64,000 nt of DNA from contig NZ_QASN01000013.1 of the NCBI RefSeq assembly GCF_003052585.1, forward strand, positions 1-64,000, in the 5' to 3' direction. Below, piece by piece: positions 43,610 through 52,760 of this stretch; the stretch's first letter is position 1, and every line of letters starts with the position of its first letter. The stretch is from Pseudomonas mangrovi (GTDB taxonomy: Bacteria > Pseudomonadota > Gammaproteobacteria > Pseudomonadales > Pseudomonadaceae). The notes beneath the pieces are model-generated. The model was not told where the DNA came from and made no database searches. It worked only from the letters and a program-made list of their open reading frames with translations. Made by a program: the position numbers and the translations under genes.

Positions 43610-44179
43610 ATGTTTTGGCTGCTGGCGATCCTCGCCTACCTGCTCGGTTCCCTGTCCTTCGCCATCCTGTTGAGCAGACTGGTCGGTGCCCCCGACCCGC
43701 GCGCCAATGGCTCGGGTAACCCGGGGGCGACCAACATGCTGCGGGTGGCCGGTCGACGAATGGCCATCCTCACCCTGCTCGGCGATGTCATCAAGGGCCT
43801 GCTGCCCGTGGTGGTCGCCCAGCAACTGGATTTCTCCATCCAGGACCAGGCCTGGATCGGGTTGGCGGCGGTGATCGGTCACCTCTATCCGCTGTACTTC
43901 CGTTTCCGCGGCGGCAAGGGCGTCGCCACTGCCGCCGGCATGCTGCTCAGCCTCTATCCATTGGCCGCGCTGCTGGCCATCGGCGCCTGGCTGCTGGCTT
44001 TCCTGCTGACCCGCACCAGCTCGCTGGCTGCGCTGATCGCCACGCCCATGACCCTACCGTTACTGGCCTGGCAGCAACCTGCCGCGCTGCTGCCGATGAG
44101 CGTGCTCACCTGCCTGATCGTCTGGCGCCACCGCAGCAATCTGCGCGATCTGTTCGCCGGCAAGGAAAGACACTTCTAG
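43610..44179 (+). CDS. plsY: Glycerol-3-phosphate acyltransferase PlsY
   Basis: Acylates glycerol-3-phosphate using acyl-phosphate at the inner membrane. 189 residues from [14 protein letters not shown]; an ATG three codons earlier is possible, but GGA at 43598-43600 gives better spacing here. Five helices and the motifs [25 protein letters not shown] and WRHRSNL are present. Confidence 0.94.
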   Translation: MFWLLAILAYLLGSLSFAILLSRLVGAPDPRANGSGNPGATNMLRVAGRRMAILTLLGDVIKGLLPVVVAQQLDFSIQDQAWIGLAAVIGHLYPLYFRFRGGKGVATAAGMLLSLYPLAALLAIGAWLLAFLLTRTSSLAALIATPMTLPLLAWQQPAALLPMSVLTCLIVWRHRSNLRDLFAGKERHF

Positions 44180-44209
44180 GTAGCCGCAAGCTGGACGCGA
44201 AAAAGCCGT

Positions 44210-45247
44210 TCAGCCGACAACCTCGCAGCTCGGCAGCCTGTCCATCGGCCAGCGTGCCTGAACCGCAATGGCCGGGCCGTCACTCTGCCCGGCCAGCAGC
44301 CGCTGGCAACCGGCATAGGCGATCATCGCGCCATTGTCGGTACAGAAACGCGGCCGGGCGTAGAACACCTGCCCCTTCAGCTCCCCGAGCATCTTTTCCA
44401 GTGCCAGACGCAATGATTGATTGGCACTCACCCCACCGGCGATCACCAGGCTGTTCAGCCCGGTCTGCTTGAGCGCGCGCTTGCATTTGATGACCAGGGT
44501 TTCGACCACCGCCTGCTGGAAGGCCAGGGCGATATCGCAACGGGTCTGCTCACCGTTGTCGCCGGCGGCCTGGCACTGCTGCCAGGTATTCAGGGTGAAG
44601 GTCTTCAGCCCGCTGAAACTGAAATCCAGTCCGGGGCGATCGGTCATCGGCCGCGGGAAGACGAAACGCCCCGGCGTGCCCTGCAGGGCCAGGCGCGCGA
44701 TCTCCGGACCACCGGGATAACTCAGCCCCATCAGCTTGGCGGTCTTGTCGAAAGCCTCGCCGGCAGCATCGTCGACCGACTCGCCGAGCAGCTCATAGCG
44801 ACCGATGCCATCGACCCGCACCAGCTGCGTGTGACCTCCCGACACCAGCAAGGCGACGAACGGAAAGCGCGGCGGCTGCTCCTCGAGCATCGGCGCCAGC
44901 AGATGACCTTCCATATGGTGCACGCCGAGCGCCGGGATGCCCCAGGCGAACGCCAGCGCCTGGGCGCAGGAAGCGCCCACCAGCAGCGCACCGACCAGGC
45001 CGGGACCGGCGGTGTAGGCGATGGCATCTATATCGGTCTTGACCTTGCCGGCTTCATCAAGCACCTGGCGGATCAGCGGCAGCATGCGCTTGACGTGATC
45101 GCGCGAGGCCAGCTCGGGCACCACGCCGCCGTAGACGCGGTGCAGGTCGATCTGGCTGAACAGTGCGTCCGCCAGCAGGCCGCGCTCGCTGTCGTAGAGC
45201 GCGACTCCGGTTTCATCGCAGGAGGTTTCCAGTCCCAGTACCAGCAT
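44210..45247 (-). CDS. tsaD: tRNA N6-threonylcarbamoyladenosine synthase subunit TsaD
   Basis: Makes the t6A37 base of ANN-decoding tRNAs with TsaB, TsaE and TsaC. 345 residues, ASKHA fold. [14 protein letters not shown], the metal-binding [11 protein letters not shown] and the C-terminal NGAMIAYAG are present. Divergent from rpsU, the usual bacterial arrangement. Confidence 0.96.
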
Positions 45248-45335
45248 GGCCGTGCGCCTCGGTGCGCAGCAAAAAACAGGGGGCGAATGATAAGCGCCGA
45301 CCGGAAGGCCGACCAGCGCTTTTCACCCGGGGGCT

Positions 45336-45364
45336 TTGCAATCCGCGCGACGAGGCGTTAACAT
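45336..45364 (+). promoter_or_regulatory. Sigma-70 promoter of the rpsU-dnaG-rpoD operon
   Basis: TTGCAA (45336-45341) and TAACAT (45359-45364) are 17 bp apart, 84 bp before the rpsU start, in the divergent tsaD-rpsU region. Confidence 0.6.
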
Positions 45365-45447
45365 CCGCAACCCTTGAAAACCGACGCCCTCCCGAGCCAT
45401 CTGCCAGGAGGCGTTCACCACCGGTCATTAGTGAAGGTAAGCCCTGG

Positions 45448-45663
45448 ATGCCAGCCGTCAAAGTTAAAGAGAACGAACCCTTCGACGTAGCTCTGCGTCG
45501 CTTCAAGCGCTCCTGCGAAAAGGCCGGTGTACTGGCCGAAGTCCGCTCCCGCGAGTTCTACGAGAAGCCGACTTCCGAGCGCAAGCGCAAGGCCGCCGCA
45601 GCCGTCAAGCGTCACGCCAAGAAAGTGCAGCGCGAACAGCGCCGCGCCGTACGCCTGTACTGA
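45448..45663 (+). CDS. rpsU: 30S ribosomal protein S21
   Basis: Small basic protein needed for initiation. 71 residues, [27 protein letters not shown], ending in the lysine/arginine-rich tail. First gene of the macromolecular synthesis operon. Confidence 0.98.
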
Positions 45664-45679
45664 TAGACGCGCTTGCTAC

Positions 45680-45709
45680 TGCCTTGCCCGGCCTGACGTC
45701 GGGCAGGCA
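45680..45709 (+). terminator. Hairpin between rpsU and dnaG
   Basis: TGCC-T-TGCCCG (45680-45690) pairs with CGGGCAGGCA (45700-45709), with one bulged base and a 9-nt loop, 17 bp after the rpsU stop. No T run follows. The position corresponds to the partial terminator known between rpsU and dnaG in E. coli, which lowers primase level. Confidence 0.5.
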
Positions 45710-45846
45710 AGCAGACACAGCACGCCTCAAGAGACCCGCCGCAGCGATGCGTTCGGGTTTTTTGCGTTTTGCCAAACCGGCAACAGTTGCCATCCCAATC
45801 CCAACGGGACGGACATGCTGACCCCTCCCGCACGCACGAGAACGCC

Positions 45847-47805
45847 ATGGCAGGATTGATTCCGCAATCCTTCATCGACGACCTGCTCAACCGCACCGAC
45901 ATCGTCGAGGTGGTCAGCAGCCGCGTGCAACTGAAAAAGACCGGCAAGAACTACAGCGCCTGCTGCCCGTTCCACAAGGAGAAGACGCCCTCCTTCACCG
46001 TCAGCCCGGACAAGCAGTTCTACTACTGCTTCGGCTGTGGCGCCGGCGGCAATGCGCTCGGTTTCGTCATGGACCACGACAACCTGGAATTCCCCCAGGC
46101 CATCGAGGAACTGGCGCGCGCCGCCGGCATGGAAGTGCCGCGCGAGGAAGGCGTGCGCGGCCAGCGCCCGCGCCAGTCGAGCGACTCGCCGCTCTACCCC
46201 CTGCTCGAAGCCGCCGCCGATTACTACCGCCAGGCGCTCAAGAGTCATCCCAGCCGCCGCGCCGCCGTCGACTACCTGAAAGGCCGCGGCCTGTCCGGCG
46301 AGATTGCCCGCGACTTTGCCTTAGGCTTCGCCCCGCCCGGCTGGGACAACCTGCTCAAGCATTTCGGCGCGGATAACCTGCAGCAGAAAACCATGATCGA
46401 CGCCGGCCTGCTGATCGAAAACGCCGAGACCGGCAAGCGCTACGACCGCTTCCGCGACCGGGTGATCTTCCCGATCCGCGACAGCCGCGGCCGGGTCATC
46501 GCCTTCGGCGGCCGCGTACTGGGCGACGACAAACCCAAGTACCTGAACTCGCCGGAAACCCCGGTATTCCACAAGGGCCAGGAGCTCTACGGCCTGTTCG
46601 AGGCGCGCAAGAGCAACCGCGACCTCGACGAGATCATGGTCGTGGAAGGCTATATGGATGTCATCGCGCTGGCCCAACAGGGTCTGCGCAATGCGGTCGC
46701 GACCCTCGGTACCGCCACCAGCGAGGAACACCTCAAGCGTCTGTTCCGCATCGTGCCCAGCGTGCTGTTCTGCTTCGATGGCGATGCCGCCGGACGCAAG
46801 GCGGCCTGGCGCGCACTGGAGGCGACACTGTCGAACCTGCAGGATGGCCGCCGCGCGCGCTTTCTATTCCTACCCGAAGGCGATGATCCGGACAGCCTGG
46901 TGCGCGCCGAAGGCACCGATGCCTTTCTCGCCCGCATCCAGCAGCAGTCGCTGCCGCTGGCCGACTACTTCTTCCAGCAACTGACCCTGGAAGCCGATCC
47001 ACGCTCGCTGGAAGGCAAGGCGCACCTGGCCACCCTGGCCGCCCCGCTGATCGAAAAGATTCCCGGCGCCAACCTGCGCACCCTGATGCGCCAGCGTCTC
47101 GCCGAGATCACCGGTCTGACCGGCGAGACGCTCAACAGCATGGCGCAGAGCGCCCCGCGGACCGCCACCAGCGACTACCCCGCGGAAGCCTATTACGACA
47201 TCGAGCCCGACTACGCCGATGTCGCCGACTACGCCAACCACATCGAACCGCCGGCCGAACAGAACGAAACCGGCCGCAGCTGGAAGAAGGGCGAAGGCAA
47301 GCGCTGGAACAAGGACGACAACTGGAAACGCGGCAAGGATCAGGCGCCGCGGGCCAAACGCAAGCCGGTCAGTGTGGAGTCGCCGACCCTGACCGCACTG
47401 CGTACCCTGCTGCACCACCCGCACCTGGCGCAGAAGGTCGAGACCGTGGAGCATTTCGCCGCCGAACAGGACACCTACGCGCAGCTGCTGGTCGCCCTGC
47501 TCGGCGCACTACAGAAGAATCCCAAGCTGCGCTCGCTGCAACTGATCGCCCGCTGGCACGGCACCGACCAGGGCCGCCTGTTGCGCGCGCTAGCGGAAAA
47601 GGAATGGCTGATTTCGGCCGACAACCTTGAACAACAGTTTTTCGACACTATAACTAGTCTTGCAGCCCGCCAACGCGAGCGCAGCCTGGAACACCTACTG
47701 AGCAAATCCCGCGAGGGCGCTCTCAGCGCCGAGGAAAAAAGCCAGCTCCTCGAACTTCTGAATCGCTCCGTCTCTTCAGTCAAACCGACCTCAACTGGCG
47801 CGTAG
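45847..47805 (+). CDS. dnaG: DNA primase
   Basis: Synthesises RNA primers at the replication fork. 652 residues starting MAGLIPQSFIDDLLNRTDIVEVV. N-terminal zinc ribbon (CPFHKEKTPSF ... CFGCGAGG), the catalytic Toprim core (VVEGYMDVIALAQ, FDGDAAG), a charged low-complexity linker (about 470-525, rich in K/W/D), and the C-terminal DnaB-binding domain. Confidence 0.97.
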   Translation: MAGLIPQSFIDDLLNRTDIVEVVSSRVQLKKTGKNYSACCPFHKEKTPSFTVSPDKQFYYCFGCGAGGNALGFVMDHDNLEFPQAIEELARAAGMEVPREEGVRGQRPRQSSDSPLYPLLEAAADYYRQALKSHPSRRAAVDYLKGRGLSGEIARDFALGFAPPGWDNLLKHFGADNLQQKTMIDAGLLIENAETGKRYDRFRDRVIFPIRDSRGRVIAFGGRVLGDDKPKYLNSPETPVFHKGQELYGLFEARKSNRDLDEIMVVEGYMDVIALAQQGLRNAVATLGTATSEEHLKRLFRIVPSVLFCFDGDAAGRKAAWRALEATLSNLQDGRRARFLFLPEGDDPDSLVRAEGTDAFLARIQQQSLPLADYFFQQLTLEADPRSLEGKAHLATLAAPLIEKIPGANLRTLMRQRLAEITGLTGETLNSMAQSAPRTATSDYPAEAYYDIEPDYADVADYANHIEPPAEQNETGRSWKKGEGKRWNKDDNWKRGKDQAPRAKRKPVSVESPTLTALRTLLHHPHLAQKVETVEHFAAEQDTYAQLLVALLGALQKNPKLRSLQLIARWHGTDQGRLLRALAEKEWLISADNLEQQFFDTITSLAARQRERSLEHLLSKSREGALSAEEKSQLLELLNRSVSSVKPTSTGA

Positions 47806-47819
47806 TCGTCAAGTTCAGG

Positions 47820-47825
47820 TATAAT
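47820..47825 (+). promoter_or_regulatory. Candidate -10 element of an rpoD promoter
   Basis: A perfect TATAAT begins 53 bp before the rpoD ATG in the dnaG-rpoD spacer; no good -35 is visible at 16-18 bp. It may be an extra promoter, possibly for stress supply of RpoD. Confidence 0.4.
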
Positions 47826-47872
47826 CCTCGGCTTGTTTTTTGCCCGCCAAGACCTTCAATGGATAGGGTGTT

Positions 47873-49717
47873 ATGTCCGGAAAAGCGCAACAGCAGTCTC
47901 GCCTCAAAGAATTGATCAGCCGCGGTCGTGAGCAGGGTTACCTGACTTACGCGGAGGTCAATGACCACCTGCCGGAGGATATTTCCGACCCGGAACAGGT
48001 GGAAGACATCATCCGCATGATCAACGACATGGGGATCAACGTATTCGAGACAGCTCCGGATGCAGATGCCCTGCTCCTGGCCGAAGCCGAAACCGATGAA
48101 GCCGCCGCCGAAGAAGCCGCCGCCGCCCTGGCTGCAGTGGAAACCGATATCGGCCGCACGACCGACCCGGTGCGCATGTACATGCGTGAAATGGGCACGG
48201 TCGAGCTGCTGACTCGCGAAGGCGAAATCGAAATCGCCAAGCGTATCGAAGAAGGCATCCGCGAAGTCATGGGCGCCATCGCCCACTTCCCGGGAACCGT
48301 CGACAGCATTCTCGCCGAATACGATCGCGTCACCACCGAGGGCGGCCGTCTGGCCGAGGTCCTCAGCGGCTATATCGATCCCGACGACGGCATTGCCGCG
48401 CCGGCCGAGCCGCCCGCGCCCGTCGTGCCCAAGGACGCGACCAAGGACGACGAGACCGAGGAAGAAGCCGAGAGCGACGACACCGAAGAGGAAGAAGGTG
48501 ACGGCGGCCCCGATCCGGAAATCGCCCGCCAGCGCTTCGGCGCCGTGGCCGAGCAGATGGACAAGGTTCGCAAGACACTGAAGAAGCATGGCCGTCACAG
48601 CAAGCAGGGCGTCACGGAGCTCAAGCTGCTGGCCGAGCTGTTCATGCCGATCAAGCTGGTACCTAAGCAGTACGATGCGCTGGTCAACCATGTGCGCGGT
48701 GCTCTCGAGCGTCTGCGCGGCCAGGAACGCGCCATCATGCAACTCTGCGTGCGTGATGCACGTATGCCGCGTGCCGACTTCCTGCGCCTGTTCCCGGGCA
48801 AGGAAACCGACACCGACTGGACTGCCGAGCTGGCCAAGGGCAAGGGCAAGTACGCGGAAGCGATCGGCAATCTGCAGGCAGAGATCAAGGCCTGCCAGCA
48901 GAAGCTGATCGATCTGCAGAACGAGACCTCGCTGACCATCGCCGAGATCAAGGACATCAACCGCCGGATGTCCATCGGCGAGGCCAAGGCCCGCCGGGCG
49001 AAGAAGGAAATGGTCGAGGCCAACCTGCGCCTGGTCATCTCCATCGCCAAGAAGTACACCAACCGCGGCCTGCAGTTCCTTGACCTGATCCAGGAAGGCA
49101 ACATCGGCCTGATGAAGGCGGTGGACAAGTTCGAATACCGCCGCGGCTACAAGTTCTCGACCTACGCCACCTGGTGGATTCGCCAGGCGATCACCCGTTC
49201 CATCGCGGACCAGGCGCGCACCATCCGTATCCCGGTGCACATGATCGAGACCATCAACAAGCTGAACCGCATCAGCCGCCAGATGCTCCAGGAAATGGGT
49301 CGCGAACCCACACCGGAAGAGCTGGGCGAGCGCATGGAAATGCCCGAAGACAAGATCCGCAAGGTGCTCAAGATCGCCAAGGAACCCATCTCGATGGAAA
49401 CTCCGATCGGCGACGATGAAGACTCGCACCTGGGCGACTTCATCGAGGACAGCACCATGCAGTCGCCGATCGACGTGGCCACCGTGGAAAGCCTCAAGGA
49501 AGCCACCCGCGAAGTACTGGCCGGCCTCACCGCAAGGGAAGCCAAGGTACTGCGCATGCGCTTCGGCATCGACATGAATACCGACCACACCCTCGAGGAA
49601 GTCGGCAAGCAGTTCGATGTCACCCGCGAGCGGATCCGCCAGATAGAAGCCAAGGCACTGCGCAAGCTGCGCCACCCAACGAGAAGCGAGCATCTGCGCT
49701 CCTTCCTCGACGAGTGA
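47873..49717 (+). CDS. rpoD: RNA polymerase sigma factor RpoD (sigma-70)
   Basis: Primary sigma factor. 614 residues: region 1.1 (about 5-80), region 1.2 ([24 protein letters not shown]), an acidic non-conserved insert (about 180-210), region 2 ([39 protein letters not shown] and the promoter-melting stretch), region 3, and region 4 ([27 protein letters not shown]). Last gene of the rpsU-dnaG operon; terminator follows. Confidence 0.98.
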   Translation: MSGKAQQQSRLKELISRGREQGYLTYAEVNDHLPEDISDPEQVEDIIRMINDMGINVFETAPDADALLLAEAETDEAAAEEAAAALAAVETDIGRTTDPVRMYMREMGTVELLTREGEIEIAKRIEEGIREVMGAIAHFPGTVDSILAEYDRVTTEGGRLAEVLSGYIDPDDGIAAPAEPPAPVVPKDATKDDETEEEAESDDTEEEEGDGGPDPEIARQRFGAVAEQMDKVRKTLKKHGRHSKQGVTELKLLAELFMPIKLVPKQYDALVNHVRGALERLRGQERAIMQLCVRDARMPRADFLRLFPGKETDTDWTAELAKGKGKYAEAIGNLQAEIKACQQKLIDLQNETSLTIAEIKDINRRMSIGEAKARRAKKEMVEANLRLVISIAKKYTNRGLQFLDLIQEGNIGLMKAVDKFEYRRGYKFSTYATWWIRQAITRSIADQARTIRIPVHMIETINKLNRISRQMLQEMGREPTPEELGERMEMPEDKIRKVLKIAKEPISMETPIGDDEDSHLGDFIEDSTMQSPIDVATVESLKEATREVLAGLTAREAKVLRMRFGIDMNTDHTLEEVGKQFDVTRERIRQIEAKALRKLRHPTRSEHLRSFLDE

Positions 49718-49722
49718 AAAAG

Positions 49723-49747
49723 AACCCCGGCCCAGCGCCGGGGTTTC
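49723..49747 (+). terminator. Terminator after rpoD
   Basis: A 9-bp stem (AACCCCGGC / GCCGGGGTT, 49723-49745) with a 5-nt loop, closed by TTT, lies 5 bp after the rpoD stop. Confidence 0.8.
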
Positions 49748-49789
49748 TCATTCTGCACCCTGCGAATGGCGCATAAGCGCACGCATCGT

Positions 49790-49795
49790 TATAAT
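49790..49795 (+). promoter_or_regulatory. -10 element of the tRNA promoter
   Basis: A perfect TATAAT lies 15 bp before the tRNA 5' end. The -35 is weak by eye. Confidence 0.5.
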
Positions 49796-49810
49796 CCCGC
49801 CTCCTTCTGG

Positions 49811-49887
49811 GGGCCTATAGCTCAGTTGGTTAGAGCAGAGGACTCATAATCCTTTGGTCCACGGTTCGAGTCCGTGTGGGCCCACCA
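49811..49887 (+). tRNA. tRNA with CAU anticodon, probably tRNA-Ile2
   Basis: A 77-nt cloverleaf starts GGGCCTATAGCTC and ends with encoded CCA. The anticodon loop reads CTCATAA, anticodon CAU. The acceptor stem has C4-G69 and C5-G68, which are the reported determinants for TilS lysidine modification, favouring isoleucine tRNA for AUA codons over elongator Met. Many annotations will say tRNA-Met. An integrase gene starts 128 bp downstream, so its 3' end is a probable integration target. Confidence 0.9.
49860..49887 (+). other. Probable attL at the tRNA 3' end
   Basis: Tyrosine-integrase elements usually recombine in the T-arm or 3' end of a tRNA and restore it with their own copy. The tRNA is intact, the integrase follows immediately, and the foreign genes start there. 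The core cannot be delimited, because the matching attR lies beyond the window. Confidence 0.45.
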
Positions 49888-50014
49888 CCTTCAAAGCCGC
49901 GTACTGCGCGGCTTTTTCATGCCTGGTCGAAAAACAGCTAGACCAGTCCTATAGTCCAAAGGTACAAATTCAGTACAGTGCCGGTACAGCGGCACGCCTT
50001 TGGAGCAGGGAAAG

Positions 50015-51100
50015 ATGGCTACCATCGTCAAAACGGAAGCCGGCACTTGGAAGGCCCTCGTGCGCAAAACCGGTTGGCCGACCAATACCAAAACCTTCCG
50101 CACCAAGCGCGATGCCGAAGACTGGGCACGCCGCACCGAAGACGAAATGGTTAGGGGTGTATACATCCAACGCAGCGGCTCCGAGCGCATGACTTTGGAA
50201 ATGGCACTGAAACGCTACCTCAGCGAAATCAGCCCAACCAAGAAGCCGACCACCCAGCGCGCCGAAGCCACCAAAGCCCAACAGCTGATCAGCCACCTGG
50301 GCAAATACTCCATGGCCGCCCTATCCGCTGAAATCATCGCCGGCTACCGCGACACCCGCCTGGCCTCGATCACCAATCGCGGCAAGCCCACCAGCAACAA
50401 CACCGTGCGCCTGGAGCTGGCCCTGCTCAGCCACCTGTTCACCGTGGCCATCCAGGAATGGGGCCTGGGCCTGAGCTTCAACCCGGTACTGAACATCCGC
50501 AAACCCAGCCCCGGCGAAGGCCGTGACCGGCGCTTGTCTGCAGAAGAAGAACGCCGCCTGCTGACCGCCGTGAACAATCACAGCAACCCCATGCTTGGTT
50601 GGATCGTCCGAATCGCCCTGGAAACCGGTATGCGCTCGTCTGAGATCACATCCCTGCGCAGGCATCAGGTCGATATGAAAAAGCGTGTGGTGCGCCTCTC
50701 AGACACCAAGAACGACAGCGCACGCACTGTCCCACTCAGTAAATGGGCCACAGAGACCTTCCAGGCAGCGCTGAACAACCCTGTACGCCCGATTGACTGT
50801 GATCTGGTGTTCTTTGGCGAGCCAGGCAAAAACGGCAAACGCGGCCCCTACGCCTTCACCAAAACCTGGGGCTTGCTCAAAACCAAGCTAGGTATGCCGG
50901 ACCTGCGCTTCCACGATCTGCGCCATGAGGCGGTAAGCCGATTGGTCGAGGGCGGACTATCCGACCAAGAGGTATCCGCCATCAGCGGGCACAAGTCGAT
51001 GCAGATGCTCAAGCGCTACACGCACCTGCGCGCCGAAGACCTTGTCGGCAAGCTGGACAACCTGCAACGCAGCACCAGAACTCCTTCTAGAGAACCATAA
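50015..51100 (+). CDS. int: Site-specific tyrosine recombinase (integrase)
   Basis: Integrates and probably excises the element at the adjacent tRNA. 361 residues starting MATIVKTEAGTWKALV; the ATG 15 bases earlier is less likely because AGGGA precedes this one. N-terminal arm-binding domain (about 1-60), SAM-like core-binding domain (about 60-160) and catalytic domain with R in LETGMRSSEI, HDLRHEAVSRLVEGG and GHKSMQMLKRYTHL (tyrosine at about 335), so the RHRHY set looks complete. The end overlaps the next frame by 59 bp. Confidence 0.93.
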   Translation: MATIVKTEAGTWKALVRKTGWPTNTKTFRTKRDAEDWARRTEDEMVRGVYIQRSGSERMTLEMALKRYLSEISPTKKPTTQRAEATKAQQLISHLGKYSMAALSAEIIAGYRDTRLASITNRGKPTSNNTVRLELALLSHLFTVAIQEWGLGLSFNPVLNIRKPSPGEGRDRRLSAEEERRLLTAVNNHSNPMLGWIVRIALETGMRSSEITSLRRHQVDMKKRVVRLSDTKNDSARTVPLSKWATETFQAALNNPVRPIDCDLVFFGEPGKNGKRGPYAFTKTWGLLKTKLGMPDLRFHDLRHEAVSRLVEGGLSDQEVSAISGHKSMQMLKRYTHLRAEDLVGKLDNLQRSTRTPSREP

Positions 51101-52619
51101 TCAGCCTTCTTGCGAGTCTATTGCCAATGAAGCGAGTCAAAAAAAGCACAAAAAAGCACAGCAAAAAAATGCGAGCAAGAAAAAAGAGGCGTTGCAAAAT
51201 TACAAGAGCTTCATAGTAAGACTAAAAGATCGAGACAAAGACCCTGTAATACTAAATACAAAAACCGCATTTGAGTATTTCCTTTCTTTCTTAAAGCCAG
51301 GGGAGTGGGACATACGCCGAGAACGCGTAATGAAGTACTTTGAAAGATTAGCTCAAGGTATCGAAAAGCCTACTGAGGCTAGCCCGCTTTCGGCTGAAGA
51401 AAGCAGAATCGCATTTCATGAAGATTGGATGTCATGGTACATGTATCTTGCAGAGTGCACAGTCCACCGCCCCTTCACGGACCAAGAATCTCAATCAGCT
51501 AGAATCCGCCCTTTTTTTAACAAGCTCGGAGCAAGCATCGAAAGCCTTAAAGCCATTAATGGGATTGAGGGAAAGATCCATGACATGTTCTATGACAACA
51601 ATAACAACACAGATTCAGCACTATTCGAGTTAGTCGTAGCGGTATGCTACATAGAGAATGGATGGCAAGCGGAATTCATCCCAGAGACACATAACAAAAC
51701 CCCCGATATCAAGGTCACAAAGGGTTCCACAACACTTTATGTAGAATGCAAACGACTTCAGAAAGTAACCGACTACTCTGAAAGCGAGCGTCAAGCCTGG
51801 CTCCGCAGATGGAAGCTATTGTCAGAAGAAATGCTTCGCTATCGAATCCCATCGTTTGTTGAAGTCACCTTCAAGAAGGAGGTCGATGCCACCCCGCAAG
51901 GATTACCAGCCAAAGCATTCAAAGACCTGGCCACTTGCGGGGCCATTGCAGAAGGGATGTGCATTGAGAATGATGACATCAAGTTGTGTGCAAGGCATAT
52001 CAACAAAAAGAGAATAGATAACCATCTAAAAAGATGGAGCGTACGACATGCGTCATCCCAGATGAATGCACTTATAGATGAGCAATGGACTCCTGAGGCT
52101 GCTTACACATTTTTGATGTCTTGTAAGAGATCTCGCTCTACCGAGCCGCACTCAGGATTATTCGGCTGGTTTATAACTGATGTAGACAGCGTCTACGCCG
52201 CAAAATGGGAGTGCATAGCCGATGAGTCTATCGACAAGAAAGCCAAGGATGTTACTAAGCACCTTGCAAAGGCCGTCAAGCAAGCCCCAAATGATGCACG
52301 CACAGTAGTACATATAGGATACGAGACTCTCAATGGCCCCATTGTCGAAGTGGCACGAGATCAGAAAATTGTTGAAACCCTGAACTCTTTTGACTTTGGT
52401 GATAAAGACATTGCATGTGTATTTTGCCACTCATTTCAGTCCAGAACATTCCCCGATGGCGAGTATGATTTTGCGGAAACAACTCGCCACAGAGCCTATT
52501 CCTTAACACCAGACGACATTCTCCCAGAGAGGCTTTTGCTTGGAACAGAACAGGGCACTAAAGTGAAGGATGACACACACTGGAACCAAGACCTTCGCGA
52601 AATTCTTGGGCTTAGCTAG
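51042..52619 (+). CDS. PD-(D/E)XK nuclease-like protein, unknown role
   Basis: No close family recognised. The 525-residue frame has a core suggestive of the PD-(D/E)XK fold: a helix ALFELVVAVCYIENGWQAEFI, then TPDIKV and YVECKRLQ, giving D and ExK about 14 residues apart. The region is much richer in A/T than its neighbours. The start is unresolved: the first ATG lies inside int, and a nearer ATG (51127) is in another frame and could join this one only through A runs (51139-51145, 51163-51169). Defence or DNA-processing function is inferred, not shown. Confidence 0.65.
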   Translation: MSASWTTCNAAPELLLENHNQPSCESIANEASQKKHKKAQQKNASKKKEALQNYKSFIVRLKDRDKDPVILNTKTAFEYFLSFLKPGEWDIRRERVMKYFERLAQGIEKPTEASPLSAEESRIAFHEDWMSWYMYLAECTVHRPFTDQESQSARIRPFFNKLGASIESLKAINGIEGKIHDMFYDNNNNTDSALFELVVAVCYIENGWQAEFIPETHNKTPDIKVTKGSTTLYVECKRLQKVTDYSESERQAWLRRWKLLSEEMLRYRIPSFVEVTFKKEVDATPQGLPAKAFKDLATCGAIAEGMCIENDDIKLCARHINKKRIDNHLKRWSVRHASSQMNALIDEQWTPEAAYTFLMSCKRSRSTEPHSGLFGWFITDVDSVYAAKWECIADESIDKKAKDVTKHLAKAVKQAPNDARTVVHIGYETLNGPIVEVARDQKIVETLNSFDFGDKDIACVFCHSFQSRTFPDGEYDFAETTRHRAYSLTPDDILPERLLLGTEQGTKVKDDTHWNQDLREILGLS

Positions 52620-52704
52620 GGATTAGCAATTAACCGAGAGACATAACTCACCCGGCAGGCGACAACGAGGCATAGCCTGCTCACAGGGAAAAGAGAGCTC
52701 AGCC

Positions 52705-52741
52705 GCTTTTCTCCCGGCGGAGAATCCACCGGAAGAAAAGC
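52705..52741. terminator. Bidirectional terminator between convergent cargo genes
   Basis: GCTTTTCT-CCCGG (52705-52717) pairs with CCGG-A-AGAAAAGC (52729-52741). It lies between the nuclease-like gene and the HTH gene, which converge. Confidence 0.55.
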
Positions 52742-52760
52742 GCCTCTACTCAAATGTTCC

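Noticed and set aside
47780..49693. Antisense frame opposite rpoD (637 codons)
   Set aside because: Shadow of a certain gene; no domain, no ribosome site.
51127..51213. 29-codon lysine-rich frame starting at ATG 51127
   Set aside because: No ribosome site and composition dictated by A runs; kept only as a possible start of the nuclease-like gene through slippage.
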